Below are positions 1 through 7,867 of a stretch of 20,810 nucleotides of DNA, one piece after another (position 1 is the first letter of the stretch; every line of letters starts with the position of its first letter). Source of the stretch: Pseudomonadota bacterium. GTDB lineage: Bacteria; Pseudomonadota; Alphaproteobacteria; Acetobacterales; Acetobacteraceae. A program made the position numbers and the translations under genes. Location: assembly GCA_021826485.1 (NCBI GenBank), contig JAKAZX010000017.1, forward strand, positions 1 through 20,810. Direction: 5' to 3'. The notes under the pieces are model-generated. The model had not been told where the DNA came from. It was given only the letters and a program-made list of their open reading frames with translations, and did not search any database.

Positions 1-581
1 GCGCAGCCGTGGAGCATGCCGCCAGGAAGGCTGGCCATGACGTGGAAGTGCCGTTCGTGCCGGGTCGCACGGATGCCACGCAGGCGCAGACCGATGTCGA
101 CTCGATCGCCGTGCTCGAACCGGTCGCTGACGGGTTCCGCAACTACCTGAAGGCGGGCCTCACGGTGTCGGCGGAGGAGCTCCTGGTAGATCGTGCCCAG
201 CTCATGACGCTCACGGCCCCGGAATTGGCGGTCCTTGTCGGCGGCATGCGCGCGCTGAACGCGAATTGCGGGCAGTCGCCGCACGGCGTCCTCACGAAGC
301 GTCCGGGAACGCTGACCAACGATTTCTTCCTGAATCTTCTCGACATGGGGACCGCATGGCGGGCGACTTCGGAAACCGAAGAAGTGTTCGAGGGTCGTGA
401 TCGCACGAGCGGCGAACTGAAATGGACCGGCACGCGGGTCGATCTGGCTTTCGGCTCCAATTCCCAGCTTCGCGCCGTTGCCGAAGTCTATGCCTGCGAC
501 GATGCGAACGAGAAATTCGTGCGTGATTTCGTCGCGGCATGGAACAAGGTGATGAACCTGGATCGCTTTGACGTCGCTTAG
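1..581 (+). CDS. katG: Catalase-peroxidase KatG, C-terminal part (5' truncated by window)
   Basis: The open frame enters from the left edge (codons from base 3) and stops with TAG at 579-581, giving about 193 C-terminal residues of a bifunctional haem catalase-peroxidase. KatG breaks down hydrogen peroxide and also works as a broad peroxidase in the cytoplasm. Recognition rests on family-typical stretches: VPFVPGRTDATQAQTDVDS, the VLEPVADGFRNYLK segment, the LTAPELAVLVGGMRALNAN stretch and the terminal FVAAWNKVMNLDRFDV. This is the C-terminal, non-haem-binding peroxidase-like domain, which is needed for activity but lacks the catalytic Trp-Tyr-Met adduct, so the active site cannot be checked here. 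Family proteins are usually about 730-750 residues, so roughly a quarter is visible. A strong hairpin follows the stop at 596-630. Confidence 0.96.
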   Translation, partial: AAVEHAARKAGHDVEVPFVPGRTDATQAQTDVDSIAVLEPVADGFRNYLKAGLTVSAEELLVDRAQLMTLTAPELAVLVGGMRALNANCGQSPHGVLTKRPGTLTNDFFLNLLDMGTAWRATSETEEVFEGRDRTSGELKWTGTRVDLAFGSNSQLRAVAEVYACDDANEKFVRDFVAAWNKVMNLDRFDVA

Positions 582-847
582 GTCGATGGTCGAACGCCCG
601 GTGGCAGCGCGCGAATCGCGGCCGCCGGGCTGCAACAAGGCGATGGGCCGCACGAAAGCCCGTAGCCATCGGCGCGGCTGGAACGGGAGTCCCACGGACT
701 TCCGTTTTCCGTTTCCGCACGATCGTCGCAAGCGCCTTGTGATCCGCACGGTGGCACGCAAGTGCCATTGCGCTCCCGGAGGCAACGACAGGTCGGCGCC
801 GATCGGGCGCGAACGCAAGGCCGATCAGAAGGCGGGGACGCAGCAGC
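582..847. other. Intergenic stretch between katG and the P-type ATPase gene
   Basis: These 266 bases contain the katG hairpin and a small perfect hairpin at 752-767 (TGGCAC, loop GCAA, GTGCCA). An open frame of about 100 codons on the plus strand (568-876) starts inside katG and runs into the ATPase gene. Its product is Arg-rich and low-complexity, with no recognisable domain, so I do not call it a gene. No convincing sigma-70 promoter is visible. Confidence 0.4.
596..630 (+). terminator. GC-rich hairpin after katG, probable terminator without U tract
   Basis: A 10-bp stem pairs 596-605 with 621-630 (one G-U pair), and an inner 4-bp stem CGCG/CGCG (608-611 with 617-620) closes on a 5-nt loop. 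It begins 15 bases after the katG stop. There is no T run behind it, so it could be a rho-independent terminator of the GC-rich type or a 3'-end stabilising structure. Confidence 0.5.
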
Positions 848-3190
848 GTGGACACCGTGTCGCCGAGTCCGCATGACGCAAAGGGCCTGAGCGAGGCCGA
901 GGCGCTGCGCCGCCTGAAGCGATTCGGTCCGAACCGGATTGCCGAACAGCGGCGGCATCCGCTGCGCGCGCTGATGGACAAGTTCTGGGGGCCGATCCCC
1001 TGGATGCTGGAGGCGACGATCGTGCTCCAGATCCTACTTGGAAAAGCCGGCGAGGCCGCGGTGATCGCTGCATTGCTCGGCGTCAATGCGCTGATCAGCT
1101 TCGCGGAGGAGGGGCGTGCCAACAAGGCGCTTGACCTTCTGCGTGGCCGGCTGACCGCGAATGCGCGGGTGTTGCGCGACGGCGCGTGGCGAACGGTCGG
1201 GTCGGCCGAACTGGTTCCGGGCGATGTCGTCCATCTGCGCATGGGCGATCTTGCCCCTGCCGATGTCACGATCACCGAGGGGAATCTGCTGATCGACCAG
1301 TCGGCGCTGACGGGGGAGTCCGTGCCGGTCGAGGCCGGCAGCGGGGCCACGGCCTATGCCGCATCGGCCATCCGCCGCGGCGAGGCGACCGGGCAGGTGA
1401 CGGCGACCGGCCCCGGCACCTATTTCGGCAGGACGGCCGAACTGGTGCGGACCGCCCGATCGACGAGCCATCTCCAGGTGACGATTTTCAAGATCGTCCG
1501 CATCCTCATCGGTGTCGATGCGGTGCTGGTCGCCGCGCTGCTGGGGTACGCGGCCTGGGCCGACCTGCCGCTGCGGGACGTGCTGCCGTTTGCCCTCATC
1601 CTCCTGGTGGCCTCGGTCCCCGTTGCCCTGCCCGCCACGTTCACGCTGGCCACGGCCCTGGGGGCGGCGGAACTGGCGCGCTCGGGCGTTCTCCTGACGC
1701 GCCTTTCGGCGATCGAGGAGGCCGCGGGAATGGACGTGCTGTGCACCGACAAGACCGGCACGTTGACCGAAAATCGCATGACGCTGGCGGCGGTGGAGCG
1801 CCTTGCCGCTGTCTCGGATGATGATCTGCTGCGTCTCGCGGCGCTGGCCTGCGATCCGGCAACGCAGGACCCGATCGACCTTGCGATCATCGGCGCGGCA
1901 ACCGCACGGCGTCTCCTGGCCGAGCCGCCACGGCGGCTCCAGTTCGTTCCCTTCGATCCGGCCAATCGCTACTCCCTCGGCCGCTACGCGCGTTCCTCGG
2001 GCGAGCTGTGGGTGGTCAAAGGCGCGCCGCAATCCGTGTGCGGCCTGGTCGCCGCGGCCCCCGATCTGTCCGCGCCGATCGCCCGCCTGGCGGCCAGCGG
2101 CAACCGCGTCCTTGCCGTCGCGTCGGGCGGCAGTCGCGAGAGCCTGCGACTCGAGGGCTTGATCGCGCTTGAGGACCCGCCGCGCCCGGATTCGAACGCG
2201 CTGGTGAATGGCCTCAAGGAACTCGGAATCCGGGTGATCATGGCCACCGGCGACAACGCGGGGACTGCTTGTGCTATCGCGCGGCGGGTGGGTATCGAAG
2301 GGCCGGTTGCCGGGGCAGATGCGCTCGACCATGCCAATGGACCGCGGGTACTCGAATATGGCGTCTTTGCCAGGGTGTTCCCCGAACACAAGATTCGGCT
2401 GATCCGGCTGCTGCAGGCCGGCGGCCATGTCGTGGGGATGACCGGGGACGGGGTGAACGACGCGCCGGCGCTGAAACAGGCCGATGTCGGGATTGCCGTC
2501 GCCAGCGCGACCGACGTCGCCCGCGCGGCAGCCGGCATCGTCCTGACCGCGCCGGGCCTTGTGGATGCGCTGACCGCGGTGAAGGCCAGCCGCCGAATTT
2601 ACCAGCGCATGCTGACCTACACGATCAACAAGATCATGAAGACGCTGGAGATCGCCGTTTTCCTCACGCTCGGCGTCATCCTCACCCATGCCTACGTGAT
2701 CACGCCGCTGCTGATCGTACTCCTGCTGTTCACCAACGACTTCGTGACGATGTCGATCGCCACCGACCATGTCGGCCATTCCAGGCGTCCGGACCGCTGG
2801 AACGTGCGCAGCCTGATGCTCAGCGGCGGCGTTCTGGCGGCCCTGGTGCTGATCCTTTCGTTCGCCGTGTTCTTCGTCGGCCGCGATCTGTTCGGCCTCC
2901 GGCTTCCGCAGTTGCAGACGCTGGTGTTCGTGATGCTTGTGGCCACCGGCCAGGGCAACATCTATCTGGTGCGCGAGCGGGGTTATTTCTGGCGATCGCG
3001 GCCGAGCAAATGGCTCATGCTCAGTTCGATAGCGGACCTCGTCATCGTATCCATCATGGCGACGGCGGGAATTCTGATGGAACCGGTGGGATTTCGCCTG
3101 ATCGTCTTGTTGCTGGGGACCGTTGCCGTCTATCTGGTGGTGCTCGACCAGATCAAGGTCAGGATTTTCAATGGTCTGACGCTTCACTGA
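848..3190 (+). CDS. Plasma-membrane proton-efflux P-type ATPase (P3A type)
   Basis: A 780-residue P-type ATPase that is expected to export protons at the cost of ATP, driving pH homeostasis and membrane potential. Visible landmarks are an N-terminal cation-ATPase domain (about 1-40), membrane helices M1-M2 (about 45-90), actuator motif TGES (155-158), and M3-M4 (about 215-275) with the VPVALP ion-site segment. Phosphorylation motif DKTGT follows with D301, then nucleotide-binding KGAPQ (K391), hinge motif TGDGVNDAP (532-540), and six C-terminal helices. In M6 the FTND motif has D631, matching the aspartate implicated in proton transport in plant and fungal pumps. The protein ends right after the last helix, without the long autoinhibitory tail of plant pumps. 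The start is GTG 848 with a G-rich SD-like stretch at 831-837; GTG 857 is an alternative. A related cation as substrate cannot be excluded. Confidence 0.93.
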   Translation: MDTVSPSPHDAKGLSEAEALRRLKRFGPNRIAEQRRHPLRALMDKFWGPIPWMLEATIVLQILLGKAGEAAVIAALLGVNALISFAEEGRANKALDLLRGRLTANARVLRDGAWRTVGSAELVPGDVVHLRMGDLAPADVTITEGNLLIDQSALTGESVPVEAGSGATAYAASAIRRGEATGQVTATGPGTYFGRTAELVRTARSTSHLQVTIFKIVRILIGVDAVLVAALLGYAAWADLPLRDVLPFALILLVASVPVALPATFTLATALGAAELARSGVLLTRLSAIEEAAGMDVLCTDKTGTLTENRMTLAAVERLAAVSDDDLLRLAALACDPATQDPIDLAIIGAATARRLLAEPPRRLQFVPFDPANRYSLGRYARSSGELWVVKGAPQSVCGLVAAAPDLSAPIARLAASGNRVLAVASGGSRESLRLEGLIALEDPPRPDSNALVNGLKELGIRVIMATGDNAGTACAIARRVGIEGPVAGADALDHANGPRVLEYGVFARVFPEHKIRLIRLLQAGGHVVGMTGDGVNDAPALKQADVGIAVASATDVARAAAGIVLTAPGLVDALTAVKASRRIYQRMLTYTINKIMKTLEIAVFLTLGVILTHAYVITPLLIVLLLFTNDFVTMSIATDHVGHSRRPDRWNVRSLMLSGGVLAALVLILSFAVFFVGRDLFGLRLPQLQTLVFVMLVATGQGNIYLVRERGYFWRSRPSKWLMLSSIADLVIVSIMATAGILMEPVGFRLIVLLLGTVAVYLVVLDQIKVRIFNGLTLH

Positions 3191-3221
3191 GACCGGCTCG
3201 ACGGCCGGGCGAGACCCGGTC
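3191..3221 (+). terminator. Inverted repeat directly after the P-type ATPase stop
   Basis: GACCGG (3191-3196) pairs with CCGGTC (3216-3221) and inner CTCG (3197-3200) pairs with CGAG (3210-3213), leaving a 2-nt bulge and a 9-nt loop. It starts at the first base after the stop codon. There is no T run, so termination is only probable. Confidence 0.4.
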
Positions 3222-3316
3222 TGATCGCGCCGGCGCGGTTCGCGGTTGCCGGTCGTCGCGGAATTGACTAGCAAGATCAAGCCGTCGGCGAACGGCGAAC
3301 GTAGGGAGGAAACGAG

Positions 3317-4558
3317 ATGGCCGAGAGCTTCACGCCGCCCATCCGCCTGACGCGCCGCCATCTGCTCGGGGCGTCGCTGACCGGCATCGTCCTGTCCCGC
3401 CCGGCGATCCCGCGGGCGCAGGAGTCGCCGATCCGCATCGGCTTCCCGGTGCCGTTGACCGGACCGTATGCGACCGAAGCGCAGGATCAGGTGCGCTGCG
3501 CGCAGCTTGCGGTCGATGAATTCAATGCATCCGGCGGCCTGAACGGGCGCCGGGCCGAGCTGCTGGCCCGCGACGACAAGCTCAATCCCGGCGAGGCGGC
3601 GACGCGCACGCTGGAACTGATCGAGAAGGACAAGGTCGACTTCATCGTCGGCAGCCTGTCCGCGTCGGTGCAGCTTGCCGTCAACAACGTCGCCCGGCAG
3701 CGCAACGTGATCTACAATTCGATCAGCCAGTCCGACCAGATCGACGCGCTGCCGGACTGGAGCCGCACCACGTTCCACGAGGCGATGACGCCGCACATGA
3801 CGGCCGGCGCGGTCGGCCGCTATGCGTTCGGCAAGTACGGCAAGCGCGTCGTGTTCCTGTCGGCGGACTATGCCTATGGCGCGGAAATGGTCGCCGGCTT
3901 CAAGGCGGCCGGCGCGCCGCTCGGCATCGAGGTGCTGGCGGAACTCAAGCATCCGCTCGGGACGACCGACTTTTCCACCCTGATGCCGCGGATCGCGGCG
4001 CTGAAGCCTGACATCCTTTGCCTGTGCAATTTCGGGCGCGACCAGCAGATCGCGGTGAAGCAGGCGACCGATTTCGGGCTGAAGCGGACGACCCGGATCG
4101 TGATTCCCGTGATCCTCTACACCGCCCGCCTCGCCGCCGGGCCGCAGGCCTACGAGGGTGTGGTCGGCGGCACCTCCTATTACTGGGGGATCGAGAGCAG
4201 CGTGCCGTCGGCGAAGGCCTTCAATGACCGCTATCGGCATGCCTATGACGGAAAGGTGCCGTCGGATTACGGGGCGCTCGGCTATGCCGGCGTGCGCGCC
4301 GTGCTGGCCGGCGCGGCCCGCGCCGGCACCACGGCTACTGACAAGGTGGTCGCGGCGCTGGAGGGGATGAAGTACGACTTCTACAAGGGGGCGGAGACCT
4401 ACCGTGCCTGCGACCATCAGGCGGTGCAGTCCCTGTTCATCGTCGAGAGCAAGTCGAAGGACATGAGTGGGCCGGCCGACGTGTTCAGTGTCCTGGCGAC
4501 CGATCCGGCGAACGAGGCGTCACTGCTCAGTTGCAGCGCCGAGGGGCACGCTTCCTGA
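3317..4558 (+). CDS. Branched-chain amino acid-type ABC transporter, periplasmic substrate-binding protein (LivJ/LivK-like)
   Basis: A 413-residue type I periplasmic binding protein (Peripla_BP_6 family) that captures the substrate for the permease/ATPase set encoded immediately downstream. The N-terminus is a twin-arginine signal (TRRHLL, R13-R14) followed by a short hydrophobic stretch and a likely cleavage site after PRA (residue 34), so it is probably exported folded by Tat. After it come the family opening IRIGFPVPLTGPYA, then GGLNGRR and the LARDDKLNPGEAATRTLELI segment. The start ATG has a strong ribosome site, AGGGAGGA, at 3303-3310. It is first of five genes; the next starts 16 bases after the stop. 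Family members bind leucine-type amino acids, amides, urea or aromatic acids. A conserved-looking RACDHQ segment near the C-terminus hints at a non-leucine subgroup, but the ligand is unknown. Confidence 0.92.
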   Translation: MAESFTPPIRLTRRHLLGASLTGIVLSRPAIPRAQESPIRIGFPVPLTGPYATEAQDQVRCAQLAVDEFNASGGLNGRRAELLARDDKLNPGEAATRTLELIEKDKVDFIVGSLSASVQLAVNNVARQRNVIYNSISQSDQIDALPDWSRTTFHEAMTPHMTAGAVGRYAFGKYGKRVVFLSADYAYGAEMVAGFKAAGAPLGIEVLAELKHPLGTTDFSTLMPRIAALKPDILCLCNFGRDQQIAVKQATDFGLKRTTRIVIPVILYTARLAAGPQAYEGVVGGTSYYWGIESSVPSAKAFNDRYRHAYDGKVPSDYGALGYAGVRAVLAGAARAGTTATDKVVAALEGMKYDFYKGAETYRACDHQAVQSLFIVESKSKDMSGPADVFSVLATDPANEASLLSCSAEGHAS

Positions 4559-4574
4559 CCGCGGCCGGCAGTCC

Positions 4575-5459
4575 GTGAGCGGAGTGTCGCCCGACCTGCT
4601 GGCCCTCCAGGTATTCGCCGGCCTCGCGCTCGGTGCCGTGTACGTGCTGCTGGCCACCGGCATGTCGCTGATCTTCGGCATGCTGACCGTGGTGAACTTC
4701 GCGCATGGCGCCTTCTACATGCTCGGCGCCTATCTCGGCCTGCTGGCGCTGGATGCGACCGGCAATTTCTGGGCGGCGCTGGTGCTTGCGCCGCTGGGGG
4801 CCGCGGCGATCGGCATGGTGGCGGAGCGGACGCTGATCCGGCGTCTGTATGGCCGCGGCATCGACTATCCGCTGCTGCTCACCTTCGGTCTCGCGTACAT
4901 CCTGGTGGAGCTGGTGCGGATCGCGTTCGGCACGCAGGGCCTGCCGTTCGACACGCCGGATGCGCTGGCGGGCGCAGTCGATATCGGCGTCGGCTATTTC
5001 CCGCTCTATCGGCTGTTCGTGATCGCGGTCACCATCCTCGTGCTCGGCGCCCTGTGGCTGTTCCTGGAGCGGACGCCGTACGGCCTGATCATCCGCGCCG
5101 GTGCGCGGGATCCGGAGATCGTACGCGTGCTCGGCATCGATGTCGCGCGCGTCTGGCTGGTGGTGTTCGGCCTCGGCACCGGGATCGCCGGCCTCGCCGG
5201 GCTGCTTGCAGCGCCCTTGCAGGGGGCGAGCCCGGAGATGGGCAATTCGATCCTCGCAGAGGCTTTCGTCGTCACCGTCGTCGGCGGCATGGGGTCGCTG
5301 CTCGGTGCGGTCGCGGCGGGGCTGCTGGTGGGGCTGGTGGTCAGCATGACGGCGCTGGTCGCGCCCGAGATGGAGCAGGTCGCGATCTTCGCCCTGATGG
5401 CGCTGGTGCTGCTGGTGCGGCCGCAGGGCTTCTTCGGCCGCGCCGGATTGATGAGCTGA
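4575..5459 (+). CDS. livH: Branched-chain amino acid-type ABC transporter permease (LivH-like)
   Basis: A 294-residue integral membrane permease of the HAAT ABC importer family, one of the two inner-membrane channel subunits. It begins with the typical QVFAGLALGAVYVLLATGMS helix and the FGMLTVVNFAHGAFYMLGAY segment, diagnostic of LivH. It ends with the conserved EAFVVTVVGGMGSLLGAV loop (the ATPase-contacting region) and LLVRPQGFFG. About eight hydrophobic helices are apparent. The frame is open from well upstream, inside the binding-protein gene, but homology starts just after GTG 4575. GTG 4584 is a second in-frame choice. No strong SD precedes either, consistent with translation coupled to the preceding gene. 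The stop overlaps the ATG of the next gene (TGATG). Confidence 0.93.
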   Translation: MSGVSPDLLALQVFAGLALGAVYVLLATGMSLIFGMLTVVNFAHGAFYMLGAYLGLLALDATGNFWAALVLAPLGAAAIGMVAERTLIRRLYGRGIDYPLLLTFGLAYILVELVRIAFGTQGLPFDTPDALAGAVDIGVGYFPLYRLFVIAVTILVLGALWLFLERTPYGLIIRAGARDPEIVRVLGIDVARVWLVVFGLGTGIAGLAGLLAAPLQGASPEMGNSILAEAFVVTVVGGMGSLLGAVAAGLLVGLVVSMTALVAPEMEQVAIFALMALVLLVRPQGFFGRAGLMS

Positions 5460-6409
5460 TGCGCCGCGACGCCTGGATCGCCCGCCTCACGCCGCACCGC
5501 GCGGCGCTCGCTTCGCTGTTCCTGCTGGTCTTTCCACTGTTCATGCCGTTCAAGGCGATCGCCGTGAACATCCTGATCCAGGGGCTGTTCGCGCTCGGCT
5601 TCAACCTGCTGTACGGCTATCTGGGCCTGCTGTCCTTCGGGCATGCGGCGCTGCTGGGCGGCGGCGCCTATGCCTGCGGGATCGTCATCGTGCGGTTCGG
5701 CATGCCGTGGTGGATCGGCATCGCGTCAGGCACCCTCGCGGGGATGCTGGTCGCGGCGGCCATCGGCGCGCTCGCGATCCGCACGCGGGGCATCTACTTC
5801 GCGATGGTGACGCTGGCGCTGGCGCAGTGCCTGTATTTCGTCGCCTACCAGGCGGTGGACTGGACCGGCGGGGAGAACGGGCTGCGCGGCGTCAATGTCG
5901 CCGGCATCTCGCTGCTCGGCGTCCATCTCGACATCGTCCGGCCGCTGGTGCGCTACTATTTCGTCGCCGCCTTCGTGATCGCCGCGCTGTTCGTGCTGTC
6001 GCGCATCCTCGCCTCGCCCTTCGGTGCCGCGATGGAGGCGATCCGGGAGAACGAGACGCGGGCGCGCGCCTGCGGCTACGACATTGCCGCGTCGCGCTGG
6101 CTTGCCTTCGTGCTGTCCGGCGGGTTCTGCGGCCTCGCCGGCGCGTTGCAGGCGATCCATCTCGGCATCGTGCCGGTGGAGACGCTCTACTACACCACCT
6201 CGGGGCTGGCGGTGATGATGACGCTGCTCGGCGGCATGGGCACGTTCTTCGGCCCGTTCATCGGGGCCGGCGTGTTCCTGCTGCTCGAGGAAGTGGTGTC
6301 GCTGTGGACCGTGCACTGGCAATTGCTGGTCGGCGCGGTGTTCGTCGCCTGCGTGCTGTTCTTTCCGCGCGGCCTGTGGGGCACGCTGCTGGCCGGGCAC
6401 GCGCGGTGA
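5459..6409 (+). CDS. livM: Branched-chain amino acid-type ABC transporter permease (LivM-like)
   Basis: A 316-residue second permease subunit of the HAAT importer. Hallmarks are the LIQGLFALGFNLLYGYLGLLSFGHAALLGGGAYA helical block (about residues 38-72), the RGIYFAMVTLALAQCLYF helix, the cytoplasmic coupling loop with AIRENETRARACGYD, and the C-terminal GGMGTFFGPFIGAGVFLLLEE. The ATG at 5459 overlaps the livH stop as TGATG, a standard coupling arrangement. Its own stop overlaps the GTG of the downstream ATPase gene (GTGA). The frame extends upstream within livH, but that part is an antisense-free shadow without membrane character. Confidence 0.94.
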   Translation: MRRDAWIARLTPHRAALASLFLLVFPLFMPFKAIAVNILIQGLFALGFNLLYGYLGLLSFGHAALLGGGAYACGIVIVRFGMPWWIGIASGTLAGMLVAAAIGALAIRTRGIYFAMVTLALAQCLYFVAYQAVDWTGGENGLRGVNVAGISLLGVHLDIVRPLVRYYFVAAFVIAALFVLSRILASPFGAAMEAIRENETRARACGYDIAASRWLAFVLSGGFCGLAGALQAIHLGIVPVETLYYTTSGLAVMMTLLGGMGTFFGPFIGAGVFLLLEEVVSLWTVHWQLLVGAVFVACVLFFPRGLWGTLLAGHAR

Positions 6410-7158
6410 ACGCCGATCTGATCCTGCAGACGGAGAATCTCGGCAAGCGCTTCGGGCGCTTCGTCGCGCTGCGCGGGGTTTCCGCCGGCTTCCGGGCGGG
6501 CAACCTCACCGCCATCATCGGCCCCAACGGCGCCGGCAAGAGCACCTATTTCAATCTGATTTCCGGCGCCATCGCGCCGAGCGGCGGGCGCATCCTGTTC
6601 GAGGGGGCGGATATCACCGGCACCCCGCAGCATCGCTTCGCGCAGCTCGGCATCGCGAAATCCTACCAGATCACCAGCGTCTTCCCGCAGCTTTCGGTGC
6701 TGGAGAACGTGCGCGTGGCGCTGCAGGCGCTGGTTTCGCGCTACGATGTCTGGCGGCCGCGGGCGCGGCTGAAGGCGCTGCGCGACGAAGCGGGCGAACT
6801 GCTGCACATGGTCGGGCTGTGGCCCCGCCACGACCGGCCGGCGGCGCTGCTCGCGCATGGGGAGCAGCGATCGCTGGAAATCGCAGTGGCGCTGGCGAGC
6901 CATCCGCGGCTGCTGCTGCTCGATGAACCGACCGCCGGCATGTCGCCCGAGGAGACGCGGGACATGATGGGCCTGATCGTGCGGCTGGCGCAGCAGCGCA
7001 CCGTGATCCTGGTGGAGCACAAGATGAAGCTGGTGATGGGCATCTGCGACCGTCTGCTGGTGCTGCATCACGGCGAGTTGCTGGCGGAAGGAACGCCGGA
7101 CGACATCCGCCGCAACGACGACGTGCGCCGCGTCTATCTCGGCCAGCGGGAGCATTGA
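6406..7158 (+). CDS. livG: Branched-chain amino acid-type ABC transporter ATP-binding protein (LivG-like)
   Basis: A 250-residue ABC ATPase, the first of the two cytoplasmic motor subunits. Walker A is GPNGAGKS with K45. The LivG-type insertion after the Q-loop (SYQITSVFPQLSVLENVRVA) is present. The signature is LAHGEQRSLE, which departs from the usual LSYG/LSGG by having alanine-histidine. Walker B is LLLLDEPTAGMS with D173 and E174, and the switch histidine lies in ILVEHKM. GTG 6406 is chosen because it overlaps the livM stop (GTGA) and begins right where homology starts. The stop overlaps the TTG start of the next gene. A non-ATG start with no clear SD suggests re-initiating ribosomes. Confidence 0.94.
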   Translation: MNADLILQTENLGKRFGRFVALRGVSAGFRAGNLTAIIGPNGAGKSTYFNLISGAIAPSGGRILFEGADITGTPQHRFAQLGIAKSYQITSVFPQLSVLENVRVALQALVSRYDVWRPRARLKALRDEAGELLHMVGLWPRHDRPAALLAHGEQRSLEIAVALASHPRLLLLDEPTAGMSPEETRDMMGLIVRLAQQRTVILVEHKMKLVMGICDRLLVLHHGELLAEGTPDDIRRNDDVRRVYLGQREH

Positions 7159-7865
7159 CCGTGCTGCTGGTCGAGGGTCTGCACGCCTGGTACGGGCCGA
7201 TCGACATCCTGCAGGGCGTCGATCTCGAAGTGCGGCGCGGCGAGATCGTGTGCCTGGTCGGCCGCAACGGCGCGGGCAAGACGACCACGCTACGCAGCAT
7301 CATGGGGTTGGTACCGCGCACCGCCGGGCGCGTCAGCGTCGCGGGGCAGGCGCTGCTGGGGCAGCCGGCCCACCGCCGCCTCGCCGCCGGCGTCGGCTTC
7401 GTGCCAGAGGAGCGGCGGATCGTCCCCGGCCTCACCGTGCGCGACAATCTGCGCCTCGGCCTGCTGGCCTCGCCGCTCCGCCGGCGGGAGGCGGACCGCA
7501 TCCGCGAGATGGCGGCGATCTTCCCACGCCTCGCCGAACGCTTCGACCAGATCGCGGTGACGATGTCGGGCGGCGAACAGCAGATGCTGGCGATCGCCCG
7601 CGCCATGATCGCCGACCCAAGGCTGATCCTGCTGGACGAGCCGTCGGAGGGGATCATGCCGGTGCTGGTGGACGAGATGCTGGCGCTGTTCGTGCGCATG
7701 AAGCGCGCCGGTACGACCATCCTGCTGGTCGAGCAGAATGTCGAGCTGGCGCTGGGGATCGCCGATCGCGCCTATGTCATGGACCAGGGCATGATCGTAC
7801 ACCACGCCGGTGCCGCCGAACTGCTGGCGGACACCGCGATCCAGGAACGCTACTGCGCCGTGTGA
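7155..7865 (+). CDS. livF: Branched-chain amino acid-type ABC transporter ATP-binding protein (LivF-like)
   Basis: A 236-residue ABC ATPase, partner of the LivG-like subunit and last gene of the importer operon. Walker A is GRNGAGKTT with K42. The LivF-typical VGFVPEERRIVPGLTVRDNL stretch is present, the signature is MSGGEQQ (from S138), and Walker B is LILLDEPSEG with D161 and E162, followed by ILLVEQN with the switch residue replaced by glutamine, usual in LivF. TTG 7155 overlaps the livG stop (TTGA); GTG 7161 two codons later is the alternative. The stop lies only two bases from the stop of the convergent iolG-like gene, leaving no room for a separate terminator. Confidence 0.94.
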   Translation: MTVLLVEGLHAWYGPIDILQGVDLEVRRGEIVCLVGRNGAGKTTTLRSIMGLVPRTAGRVSVAGQALLGQPAHRRLAAGVGFVPEERRIVPGLTVRDNLRLGLLASPLRRREADRIREMAAIFPRLAERFDQIAVTMSGGEQQMLAIARAMIADPRLILLDEPSEGIMPVLVDEMLALFVRMKRAGTTILLVEQNVELALGIADRAYVMDQGMIVHHAGAAELLADTAIQERYCAV

Positions 7866-7867
7866 GA

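Noticed and set aside
568..876. A 102-codon frame between katG and the ATPase gene.
   Set aside because: It starts inside katG, overlaps the ATPase start, has no SD and no recognisable domain; basic low-complexity composition is typical of chance frames here.
3264..3292. TTGACT at 3264-3269 as a -35 element for the Liv-type operon.
   Set aside because: No acceptable -10 element lies 16-18 bases downstream, so a sigma-70 promoter is not supported by sequence alone.
1034..4417. A 1127-codon open frame on the minus strand opposite the P-type ATPase and the binding protein.
   Set aside because: Long antisense frames are expected in GC-rich DNA; the product is Arg/His/Gln-rich with no domain, while the plus strand carries two clear genes over the same bases.
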